Below, one piece after another: positions 26,177-33,055 of a stretch of DNA of 47,583 bases. Both the position numbers and the translations under genes were made by a program. The notes beneath the pieces were generated by a model. That model was not told the DNA's origin. It did no database searches and saw only the letters and a list, made by a program, of their open reading frames with translations. Origin of the DNA: Prevotella sp. (lineage in GTDB: Bacteria; Bacteroidota; Bacteroidia; Bacteroidales; Bacteroidaceae). Each line of letters begins with the position of its first letter. Position 1 is the stretch's first letter. Where the stretch lies: contig JAFTGH010000064.1 of assembly GCA_017458005.1 (NCBI GenBank), positions 1-47,583 on the forward strand, written 5' to 3'.

Positions 26177-27370
26177 TTAATAAAGCAGACCAAAAAGCCA
26201 AAGAGGAATCTTCTTTCCGTGACCTATATCGATACCATCACTAACAACGTAACTGTCTTCAATTCCCTTTATCTGTTTGAAACCTTTATTCTTTCCTCCT
26301 ACTTCAAAAAGCCATCTCCCATCTACAACCAAATCACCTTGATTAGGCATGGAGAGTTTATGACCAACACCCACTTGCGATGCAAAATATGTCTCACGCA
26401 TCGTCCCCTCTTCTACATGTGGAGTCAGACAGTGCATCAAGTTGGTGTTGTAGAACAGAACCTTTTCTGGCTTCGTCAGCATGTTCATCCCACTATCAAC
26501 AGAGTAAAGTCGACGCACCAATGCCGCCTTGTCCATCAGGTCGATGAGTTTCAACACATTATTGCGTGATGCTTGTAACATGAGGCAGAGTCCAGATATG
26601 TTTAAGGTGTAAGGCGAACTTTCTGCCAATACCGCCAGTAACTGCTTGGTCTTATAGACAGAATCGTATTCAATGTTGCTAACAGAAGGAATCTCGCTGG
26701 TGACAATAGTCTCTATTACCTGCTGGAGGCGGTCGGCAAAGCCGTCACCTTCTTCGCGATAAAAGGGATAATAACCTGTCTCAAGATATTTCTCGAAATG
26801 CTGCAGCACCTTCACCTTCGACGTAATCTCTGATGCCTGCATGAAATGGTCGATTAGTATCGTTTCTAAAGGGAGGACTGGCAACTGAGCCACCTGCTCC
26901 AACTGCAGGTATTCCCTGAACGACAATCCCTCCAGCGTGTATTGGCGATGACGGCGTGAAAGATCACCCATCAACGACTCCTCCAACTTTAGCATCGATG
27001 AACCTGTAACCACAATATGCAATTGCGGATAGGAATCGTATATATTCTTGATTTCTTGCTGCCATCCTTTGTACTTATGTACCTCGTCCAGGAATAGGTG
27101 AGTACCACCATGAGTGTAGTGATATTCTGCCAAGTCAAGAATTGAATGATTGGCAAACCAAATGTGATCAAGTGATGCATAAAGAGCCTTCTGCTTGTCC
27201 TTAAAAGTGCGTAGGATATGCTGAAGGAGCATCGTCGTCTTGCCGACACCCTTGGCTCCTTTAATCACGATTAACCTATTATCCCAGTTTATCCTTTCAT
27301 AAAGATATCTGGTAAAACTCAATTCCGTTCCCGCCAACAGGCGACCATAAGTCTTATACAATCTATCCAT
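26177..27370 (-). CDS. AAA ATPase with DUF4143 domain
   Basis: ATPase of the AAA_14/DUF4143 group, frequent in accessory regions of Bacteroidota; function unknown. The start is ATG 27370 (MDRLYKTYGRLLAG), because an upstream in-frame TTG lies in the promoter box. The protein (397 residues) has Walker A KGAKGVGKTTMLLQ, Walker B THLFLDEVHKYKGW, sensor-like VVTGSSMLKLEES, a winged-helix middle (NISGLCLMLQASRNNVLKLI) and a C-terminal nuclease-like strand set (GDLVVDGRWLFEVGGKNKG) with the E-x-GGK-x-K pattern seen in DUF4143. A short inverted repeat GCACG-CAAAAA-CGTGC (27374-27389) lies between promoter and ATG and may regulate it. Confidence 0.87.
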   Translation of the reverse strand: MDRLYKTYGRLLAGTELSFTRYLYERINWDNRLIVIKGAKGVGKTTMLLQHILRTFKDKQKALYASLDHIWFANHSILDLAEYHYTHGGTHLFLDEVHKYKGWQQEIKNIYDSYPQLHIVVTGSSMLKLEESLMGDLSRRHRQYTLEGLSFREYLQLEQVAQLPVLPLETILIDHFMQASEITSKVKVLQHFEKYLETGYYPFYREEGDGFADRLQQVIETIVTSEIPSVSNIEYDSVYKTKQLLAVLAESSPYTLNISGLCLMLQASRNNVLKLIDLMDKAALVRRLYSVDSGMNMLTKPEKVLFYNTNLMHCLTPHVEEGTMRETYFASQVGVGHKLSMPNQGDLVVDGRWLFEVGGKNKGFKQIKGIEDSYVVSDGIDIGHGKKIPLWLFGLLY

Positions 27371-27388
27371 TTCGCACGTTTTTGCGTG

Positions 27389-27420
27389 CAAAGATATATT
27401 TTTTACCTTGAAAAAACAAA
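27389..27420 (-). promoter_or_regulatory. ATPase gene promoter
   Basis: TTTG (27417-27420), a 20-base spacer and TATCTTTG (27389-27396) on the minus strand match the consensus closely. The inverted repeat 27374-27389 begins at the end of the -7 box, where an operator would block transcription. Confidence 0.7.
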
Positions 27421-27787
27421 TATTTCGCTCGTTTTTTACTTTTGAAAGTTAAAAGCGGAAAGAACTCAAATAAATAATAGTGATAAAACACCAGCGAGAC
27501 AAATAAATAAAAATTGTTTCTCTTGCTGATATTTAATTACTTAGATTAAAATCTACTCTCTAATACTTATCCTCTTGAAAACTTGGCTCCTGACTGATTA
27601 TCAGCAACTTGCACCGTTCTTAAATATTTTTAGCCAAATAAACTTCGCGGTCAGAGGCGGTCAAAAGCGATTCATTGGCTAGTTTGACAAACTTATTATT
27701 TCGGATAAAGAGGTACAAAACTTTAGCGAAATATGACACTTTTGGAAGTTTTTCGATTTAAAGAGGCTAAAGCAGATAGATTTTTCG
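27421..27787. other. AT-rich intergenic region between divergent genes
   Basis: I see no gene here. The sequence is AT-rich with scattered imperfect inverted repeats (for example around 27492-27528), and it separates the ATPase and TPR-regulator promoters. Confidence 0.4.
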
Positions 27788-27795
27788 TAATTTTG
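27788..27795 (+). promoter_or_regulatory. -7 box of the TPR regulator gene
   Basis: TAATTTTG lies 20 bases before the ATG at 27816. No convincing -33 box is seen. Confidence 0.5.
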
Positions 27796-27815
27796 CACCG
27801 CAAAATGGAAATCAG

Positions 27816-29561
27816 ATGCGAAAAGCGATATACCTATATGTAATATGTGCTATCGTCGTTCTGACGGGATGCAAAGGCAGACAACTGCCAAAGGAATTGC
27901 AGGCGGTCAGCGAGATTATCAACGACTATCCTGACTCTGCCCTTGTATTACTCAACAGCATGGAAGCAGAAAAGGCTACCTGGAATAAGAACACTTGTAT
28001 GCGCTATGACCTGCTGCGGCTGAAGGCGCAGAACAAGGCTGGCATACTCTTTTCTTCCGACTCGCTCGCCAGAACGCTCACCGACTACTTCGACAGCTAC
28101 GGAACACGCAACGACAGGCTACTCACCCGTTATCTGCTCGGACGAGCCTATCAGAACATGGGCGATGCTCCAATGGCTTTGCAGACCTATTTTGATGCCA
28201 TCGAACAGGCCGACACCACAGCCACCGACTGCGACTACAACACGCTGATGGGTATTTACGGCCAGATGGCAACGATTTTTCATCAGCAGAGTCTGCCCCA
28301 CGACGAGATACGCGCCATTCATCAATATGCCGACTGTATCAGCCGTTTTGGCAGTGACATAGAAGTCATTGAGGCACGAAGCCAACGGATAAGGCCTTAC
28401 TATCTGCTTGGTGAGAAAGACAGCGTACTGCAAATCATCAACGACACCTATCAGTCTCTGCTGAAACTCGGCAATCGCCATGATGCAGCCGATTGGGTCG
28501 GCCCTTCCATCTATCTCTACCTGGAACGTGGAGAACTGGAGAAAGCCCGCCAGATGAAGGATATCTTCGAAAACGAATCGAACCTATTTGACGAGCAAGG
28601 AAACATTGCCGCTGGCAGGGAGTTTCACTATGTCATCCGAGGCTTCTACGATCTGGCTTGCCATCATACGGACTCGGCGGAATATCATTTCCGCAAGGCA
28701 CTCCGCTATGGTCATGCCTCCGACTGTTACAAGGGGCTGATGACCGTCTATCAGGAGCGGCATAATGCAGACTCCGTGATACACTACGCCCTGCTGTTTG
28801 AGGCTGCGCAAGACTCGCTCCACAACCAAATGAGCACCGATGCCATCCACCAGATGTCGGCTCTCTACGACTACACCCGCAGCCAACAACAGGCAGAACG
28901 GGAGGCGCTGAAGGCGCGGACAGCCCGCACATGGGCGGTCGCCATCATCGTCCTCGCCATGCTTATTGTTGCGATCATTGTCTATTACTATCGCCGCAGT
29001 CAGGCCAAGCGTCGCAGGGAAATCCTTCGACTCGACAAAGCCCTGTCCGATGCTAAGAACGAGCGTGAGGGCATCTTGCAGGAACTAACCCGCCTCAAAG
29101 CGCAAGACTACGAGGGTCTGATAGCCGAGAAGGAACACCGCGAGCAGGAATTGGAGCAGATGATAGCCTCACTACAGAGCGACAACAACCACCAACCGAC
29201 AGACAACCTCGAAGCCTTCGCCGATAGCAAGATAGCCATGCTGTTCAAGCGAAAGTCGGAAGACAAGACCGAGCGTCCCATCCCGACAGGAGCCGAATGG
29301 TGGTTGTTGGAATCACAGTTCTGTAAGGACATGCCAGCCACCTTCGAACGATTCTGTGCCGGGCGCAAACTATCGCCTCTGGAAGTGCGCACCTGCATCC
29401 TCTTGATACTTGGTTATCCAGAGAACATTATCGTCAAGATGACGGAAAAATCGCCCCAGACCGTCACCACCGCCAAGACCCGTGCAAACGAGAAACTGTT
29501 CGGCCAGAAAGAGGCTCATTCACTGAAATCCAACCTGCTTCGCCTCCAAAACCGCGTTTGA
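27816..29561 (+). CDS. TPR-containing membrane regulator with C-terminal HTH-like domain
   Basis: A 581-residue protein of a type common in Prevotella and Bacteroides. The N-terminus has a signal with a lipobox-like end (CAIVVLTGCKG, Cys 19). Residues about 30-350 are helical repeats of TPR character (for example LGRAYQNMGDAPMALQTYFDAI and HHTDSAEYHFRKALRYG). One membrane helix follows (about 372-392, WAVAIIVLAMLIVAIIVYYY), then a coiled coil (about 395-460), and a C-terminal HTH-like region (about 515-575, LSPLEVRTCILLILGYPENI). The predicted topology is periplasmic TPRs and a cytosolic DNA-binding end. Its target may be the lipoprotein gene downstream, which lies 166 bases away with its own promoter. 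The regulatory role is inferred. Confidence 0.75.
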   Translation: MRKAIYLYVICAIVVLTGCKGRQLPKELQAVSEIINDYPDSALVLLNSMEAEKATWNKNTCMRYDLLRLKAQNKAGILFSSDSLARTLTDYFDSYGTRNDRLLTRYLLGRAYQNMGDAPMALQTYFDAIEQADTTATDCDYNTLMGIYGQMATIFHQQSLPHDEIRAIHQYADCISRFGSDIEVIEARSQRIRPYYLLGEKDSVLQIINDTYQSLLKLGNRHDAADWVGPSIYLYLERGELEKARQMKDIFENESNLFDEQGNIAAGREFHYVIRGFYDLACHHTDSAEYHFRKALRYGHASDCYKGLMTVYQERHNADSVIHYALLFEAAQDSLHNQMSTDAIHQMSALYDYTRSQQQAEREALKARTARTWAVAIIVLAMLIVAIIVYYYRRSQAKRRREILRLDKALSDAKNEREGILQELTRLKAQDYEGLIAEKEHREQELEQMIASLQSDNNHQPTDNLEAFADSKIAMLFKRKSEDKTERPIPTGAEWWLLESQFCKDMPATFERFCAGRKLSPLEVRTCILLILGYPENIIVKMTEKSPQTVTTAKTRANEKLFGQKEAHSLKSNLLRLQNRV

Positions 29562-29689
29562 TTTATTTTGATTTAAAGTTTTTGTAAGTCGCTGTGCGGC
29601 AAACGGATAATGCATCGTATTTCCTTCAATTGCCGTTCTCTTTACCGTTTTTATTAGCATTTCCACATCTTCTTTTATTGCGTTTTCCC

Positions 29690-29697
29690 TAACTTTG
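29690..29697 (+). promoter_or_regulatory. -7 box of the lipoprotein gene
   Basis: TAACTTTG lies 30 bases before ATG 29728. The longer in-frame start at 29695 falls inside this box and is therefore rejected. Confidence 0.55.
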
Positions 29698-29727
29698 CAG
29701 AAAAATAACATCAAAATTATAACGCAA

Positions 29728-30762
29728 ATGAAAACAATGAAGATTTGGAGAATCATGTTCATGACGCTTGCTGCTTTCTCCCTCGCATCTTGCAGCAGCG
29801 GCAACGATGAAGAGATGGTTTCGGGAAGCGATGCCCAGCGCGCCCTCTTCGAAATGAAGAACAACTACTGCGGCGAACTACGCTACGGTCTTAAAGACGA
29901 GACAGGTCGCCAGACCCTCAAAGGCTACACCGCCCGCTCGGCAGAGGGATTGACCATCAGTCTGCCGCTCGAACCGATTGCCGAACAGGTAAAGGACGCA
30001 ACGATTGCGCAGAAGATTCGCACGCTGGGTTATGCCGAGGTCTATGCCAACTATCAGTTTGAGACCGTTGAGAAAGGCGGTGATGCCCGATTCGTGCTAC
30101 AGCCTCAGATGGTGACCAACGAGCGCATGACCACACCGCTGACACACACTCAGCCCGTCACCTACAGCGGTCTGACGCTCCTTTTCACGGGCACATACAC
30201 GGGCAACTTCGTCAAGGAGAACGAGGCGTTAGTGTTCAACATCTGCGTCGGTCAGGTGCTTATAGACAATGAGCCGCTCGAAGGCTTCCAGCCCGTCCTC
30301 TACACCTTCCAAGGCAATGCCCAGTACACTGCCACCGGGGAACGTGAAGAAACTCAGGTGGAGAAGGAGCACCGCCAGCAGACCGACTACGCGCTGCAAG
30401 GCATATGGTTCCTCGACGAGCAGGAGTTTATTGCCACCAACCTCATCGGCGAAGGCATCACCCGCTACGACCGCAGCCAGAGCGGCTACTGCTACGACTT
30501 CTACAACAGCCACTTCACCATTCGCCATTTCGACAACGTTACAGGCAAGGACAAGTTGGTAGCCAACGGCACCTACACCATCCGCTATGACGAAAAGACC
30601 GGCGACACCACGCTACGGCTCTACACCTACGTCACCGAGACCTCTAGTCCATCGATTCTCTTCCTGTTCACCGTCTACCATCTCAATGGAAACGACATGC
30701 AACTCCGCACGCACGGTGAAAATTCAGAAACGATCTACAAACTGAGCAGATGGGAGCGATAA
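29728..30762 (+). CDS. Unknown lipoprotein, possibly DUF4840-like
   Basis: Exported lipoprotein of 344 residues from ATG 29728 (MKTMKIWRIMFMTLAAFSLA); ATG 29737 is an alternative. The lipobox is SLASCSSG. The N-terminal half (NNYCGELRYGLKDETGR; VTYSGLTLLFTGTYTG) resembles DUF4840-type proteins of Bacteroidales, though I hold this loosely. The C-terminal half (QGIWFLDEQEFIATN ... YCYDFYNSHFTIRHF ... ANGTYTIRYDEKTGDTTLRL) looks like a lipocalin-like beta-barrel. Its codons are richer in G and C than those of the flanking intergenic DNA. It follows the TPR regulator in the same direction and may be its target. No function can be assigned. Confidence 0.7.
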   Translation: MKTMKIWRIMFMTLAAFSLASCSSGNDEEMVSGSDAQRALFEMKNNYCGELRYGLKDETGRQTLKGYTARSAEGLTISLPLEPIAEQVKDATIAQKIRTLGYAEVYANYQFETVEKGGDARFVLQPQMVTNERMTTPLTHTQPVTYSGLTLLFTGTYTGNFVKENEALVFNICVGQVLIDNEPLEGFQPVLYTFQGNAQYTATGEREETQVEKEHRQQTDYALQGIWFLDEQEFIATNLIGEGITRYDRSQSGYCYDFYNSHFTIRHFDNVTGKDKLVANGTYTIRYDEKTGDTTLRLYTYVTETSSPSILFLFTVYHLNGNDMQLRTHGENSETIYKLSRWER

Positions 30763-30957
30763 TGATGCACTTATTTCAAGTCAGCCGTTGATTATTAACG
30801 ACTGGCTCATTTTTGACATTACTGCCACCGATGGATTGACCTCCCATAGAACATCCCATTTCTGAAGCAAGTTGCTTGATACGCCAGACGGCAGTTTGTC
30901 ATGAATATTTACTGATGTCACCCACTACTTTATCGGCTTCAGCATCATCAGTAAAAG

Positions 30958-30984
30958 AAACTGTTCGGAGTTTCCGAACAGTTT
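30958..30984. terminator. Hairpin terminator
   Basis: AAACTGTTCGGA and TCCGAACAGTTT form a perfect 12-base stem around GTT, with A-rich and T-rich edges. It lies 195 bases after the lipoprotein stop and can act on either strand. Confidence 0.75.
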
Positions 30985-31081
30985 TACGTTATAATATTAC
31001 AAAGGTATGAATTTATTTCCAAACTTAGTCCGTTTTCACCTGTAAAAAACAAAATTGCACTTCTATCCTGCACCTTTTTAT

Positions 31082-31185
31082 GAAGGCGGCACCTCCTGCC
31101 TGCGGAGGCCGTACCTTCGCCCCTCGAAGGCGGCACCTCCTGCCCTCGGAGGTACGGGCTTCGTGGCAAGGAGGCCGTACCTTCG
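31082..31185. repeat. GC-rich mosaic repeat
   Basis: GAAGGCGGCACCTCCTGCC occurs exactly at 31082-31100 and 31126-31144, and GGAGGCCGTACCTTCG occurs exactly at 31104-31119 and 31170-31185. The two units are partly complementary to each other (CCTCC / GGAGG, GAAGG / CCTTC), so the block can fold into several hairpins. Such elements are likely dispersed elsewhere in the genome. Confidence 0.7.
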
Positions 31186-31265
31186 TAAAATAGTGAAGTG
31201 CATCCCCAATAATTAGACAATGATAAATCTGGCAGGTGAGTAGTTTGAGGCTAAACGTTAAATGT

Positions 31266-31293
31266 ACGGTAATAGTTTGGCAACTATTACCGT
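31266..31293. repeat. Perfect 12-base-stem hairpin downstream of hipT
   Basis: ACGGTAATAGTT, loop TGGC, AACTATTACCGT. No run of U follows on either strand. A second copy of ACGGTAATAG occurs at 31332-31341. It may be a transposable-element scar or an RNA-stabilising hairpin. Confidence 0.6.
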
Positions 31294-31435
31294 GCCTTGC
31301 GCCCTTTATTTATCGGGGGGTGAGCCACATGACGGTAATAGGTTAATAGTTTTTGTGAATTGAGGCTCACTTCCGAGGTGTTTGTAACGTTCAAACGGGT
31401 CGTTTGTGGCTTACAAGCGGATCGAATGTAACGTT

Positions 31436-32374
31436 CTAAATAGTCTCCAACCTGTCGAATCTGGAAAGAATCAGTTGTTCATACTGCACTTTCATCTGTT
31501 CGCTGAGAAAGGAATCGCTGATGAGCCTCTGCCACTTCGGAAGCAACCTACGCATATTGTCTATCAAGCGTAACACAATATTCTGCTCCAGTCCCATACT
31601 CTTAGCAGCACTCAGGAAATCTCCAAGTTGAAGTTTCGACTTCCGTCCGTTGAGAGGAAGTGCAAACTCTTCCTTGTCCTGAGGGTTGGCAATAGCCACA
31701 TTCAACAGATCGTATGCAGGAGTCAGCCTGTATGAGTCAACAGGACGGTAGAGTGAGAAGTTCTTCAAGTGCATATCATTATTACCTGTCACGAAACAGA
31801 ACAGCAACAGTTGCAGATAGTTTGTCAGATCGAGTCGTGGCATGTCGCTATACTGCGTCACCGCCTTGGCTATCTGTTCGTATGAACTTCTGTATTTATA
31901 CTCTGTGGGGTGCATGGTTAACTGACACATATCCTCCATGTCTATCTTCTCACCCTTTGCAGTACGGTCAATACGCTTGGTAAGATACCCCAGTTTGCCG
32001 TCAGCCAATCGTATCAGCGTATGTGGCACAACATTGATTTTCGCAGCCTCAGCAAGATGCATGGTCAAATCCTCATTCTCTGGCAGCAACGGGTAGGTAG
32101 TGGTCTGAGGTTTAAAGATATAGTCGCCCCACAGTCCCACTATCGTCAATCGGCTACAACCTTCATGCCTGCTGAGGTTCAGTGAGAGTTTTGGCTGAAC
32201 ACCTGTCAGAGATGTCTGAGAGCGTATCACCTGTTCCGCAAGGCGGTCGAGGTCCTCATGGCGATAATCAAGCAAGGGCACTTCCTTTGTGCCAAAAAAT
32301 TTCTTGGCACACTGCGGATGAAAATCGGTTTGTCCTTTGTCCAATTCCTGATAGCAATACAAGCACTTACACAT
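31436..32374 (-). CDS. hipT: HipT-like Ser/Thr kinase toxin with N-terminal zinc-finger-like motif
   Basis: Kinase toxin corresponding to the C-terminal part of HipA, encoded separately as in HipBST systems. Starting at ATG 32374 gives 312 residues. The N-terminus has a CxCxxC...HxxC arrangement (C2, C4, C7, H19, C22) that looks like a zinc-binding knuckle. It is followed by the nucleotide-loop segment RSQTSLTGVQPKLS (S52-K62), the region where HipA and HipT autophosphorylate. The catalytic loop is TGNNDMHLKNFS (D200, N205), and LTPAYDLLN supplies the metal-binding D222. The start overlaps the hipS stop by eight bases. Known HipT phosphorylates a tRNA synthetase; the target here is not visible. 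A downstream start or a longer one at 32392 is possible. Confidence 0.88.
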   Translation of the reverse strand: MCKCLYCYQELDKGQTDFHPQCAKKFFGTKEVPLLDYRHEDLDRLAEQVIRSQTSLTGVQPKLSLNLSRHEGCSRLTIVGLWGDYIFKPQTTTYPLLPENEDLTMHLAEAAKINVVPHTLIRLADGKLGYLTKRIDRTAKGEKIDMEDMCQLTMHPTEYKYRSSYEQIAKAVTQYSDMPRLDLTNYLQLLLFCFVTGNNDMHLKNFSLYRPVDSYRLTPAYDLLNVAIANPQDKEEFALPLNGRKSKLQLGDFLSAAKSMGLEQNIVLRLIDNMRRLLPKWQRLISDSFLSEQMKVQYEQLILSRFDRLETI

Positions 32375-32705
32375 GACTCCTCCCTCCTTCATTTACAGGT
32401 ATGACACTGACAGAGCCTATACACTCCTTGCAGCAGAGCAACAGGAGCGACATGCGGTCGAGAATGCTGATGTCTGTATTCCGTAAGGCGACATCGAGTA
32501 GCCAGCCTTCGGGTATCAGTCCGTCAAAAAAAGGAAAAAGGATGGGACTGACAAAGGCTTCACTTTGTAAGGGCAGGGTCAGACTGATTGCCAATGCGTC
32601 CTGTCGTTCCAGATAGTCGCTATCATAACAGAAGCGATAGGTTCCATCCACTTCCGTCAGCATACCAGCGAATATGCCTCTGCGATATATTTCCGCCTGC
32701 CTCAT
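32367..32705 (-). CDS. hipS: HipS-like small protein (HipA N-terminal subdomain)
   Basis: A 112-residue protein equivalent to the HipA N-terminal domain (couple_hipA): AEIYRRGIFAGMLTEVDGTY, YLERQDALAISLTLPLQSEA and FPFFDGLIPEGWLLDVA match the family closely. In full-length HipA this region is fused to the kinase; here it ends and the kinase starts in another frame with an eight-base overlap. In the E. coli HipBST system the separate HipS is the antitoxin, so the same role is inferred. The ATG overlaps the hipB TGA by four bases. The split does not look like damage: both halves have good starts and conserved ends. Confidence 0.87.
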   Translation of the reverse strand: MRQAEIYRRGIFAGMLTEVDGTYRFCYDSDYLERQDALAISLTLPLQSEAFVSPILFPFFDGLIPEGWLLDVALRNTDISILDRMSLLLLCCKECIGSVSVIPVNEGGRSHV

Positions 32706-32905
32706 AACTTCTTCGTTGCTGTCAACTCATAGTTGAACAAGTCGAGTAGTTGGTTTACCTTGTCCATCCTCAATGTAGTTTTCCCTTGCTCCAGACTACG
32801 AACAAAACAAAGACCCACGCCTGATTTCATAGCGAGATCCTCTTGTGTTAGACCATTTTCCTTACGTAAGGTCTTTACCACAGTTGCCAACTTCGTCTTT
32901 TCCAT
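32702..32905 (-). CDS. hipB: HipB-like Xre-family DNA-binding protein
   Basis: Sixty-seven residues forming a Cro/CI-type helix-turn-helix: LATVVKTLRKENGLTQEDLA and SGVGLCFVRSLEQGKTTLRM are the typical HTH_3 helices, followed by a short dimerisation helix (VNQLLDLFNYELTATKKL). It is the first gene of the hipB-hipS-hipT operon and should autorepress it together with the other two proteins. Candidate operators lie just upstream at 32914-33007, the nearest one directly between promoter and start codon. Confidence 0.9.
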   Translation of the reverse strand: MEKTKLATVVKTLRKENGLTQEDLAMKSGVGLCFVRSLEQGKTTLRMDKVNQLLDLFNYELTATKKL

Positions 32906-32913
32906 ACCTACAA

Positions 32914-33007
32914 TTATATGCTTTCGAATGCAAATATAGAAAATATTCTGTATATTATATTACTTCATATATAAATTATATGATTCTTTAACTATTTATA
33001 TGCTTTC
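32914..33007 (-). promoter_or_regulatory. hipBST promoter and candidate operators
   Basis: The -7 box TATATTTG is at 32931-32938 on the minus strand. TTATATGCTTTC (plus-strand reading) occurs exactly at 32914-32925 and 32996-33007, and a partial copy TTATATGATTCT lies at 32976-32987. One copy falls just after the -7 box and two lie upstream of it, the layout expected for HipB-mediated repression by looping or cooperative binding. Confidence 0.6.
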
Positions 33008-33055
33008 TGCTATAAATTAATTAAACTATCACACTTATTACACATTAGGTAGCCC

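Larger units (their letters stand above)
30763..31435. other. Repeat-rich intergenic region without a supported gene
   Basis: This 673-base stretch between the convergent lipoprotein and hipT genes holds a terminator hairpin, a GC-rich mosaic repeat, a perfect 28-base hairpin (31266-31293), a spaced GTGAGCC/GGCTCAC pair (31320-31326 and 31364-31370) and a direct repeat TGTAACGTTC (31383-31392 and 31427-31436). A 78-codon minus-strand ORF across 30984-31220 is built from the repeats and is not accepted as a gene. Confidence 0.6.

Noticed and set aside
27371-27391. TTG start of the DUF4143 ATPase at 27391
   Set aside because: It overlaps the TATCTTTG promoter box; ATG 27370 fits the family N-terminus.
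30984-31220. 78-codon minus-strand ORF across the mosaic repeat
   Set aside because: Most of it is translation of the GC-rich repeats; there is no promoter box and no known motif.
32367-32392. Frameshifted hipA pseudogene
   Set aside because: Both parts have proper starts, conserved ends and short overlaps typical of HipBST operons, so the split appears natural.
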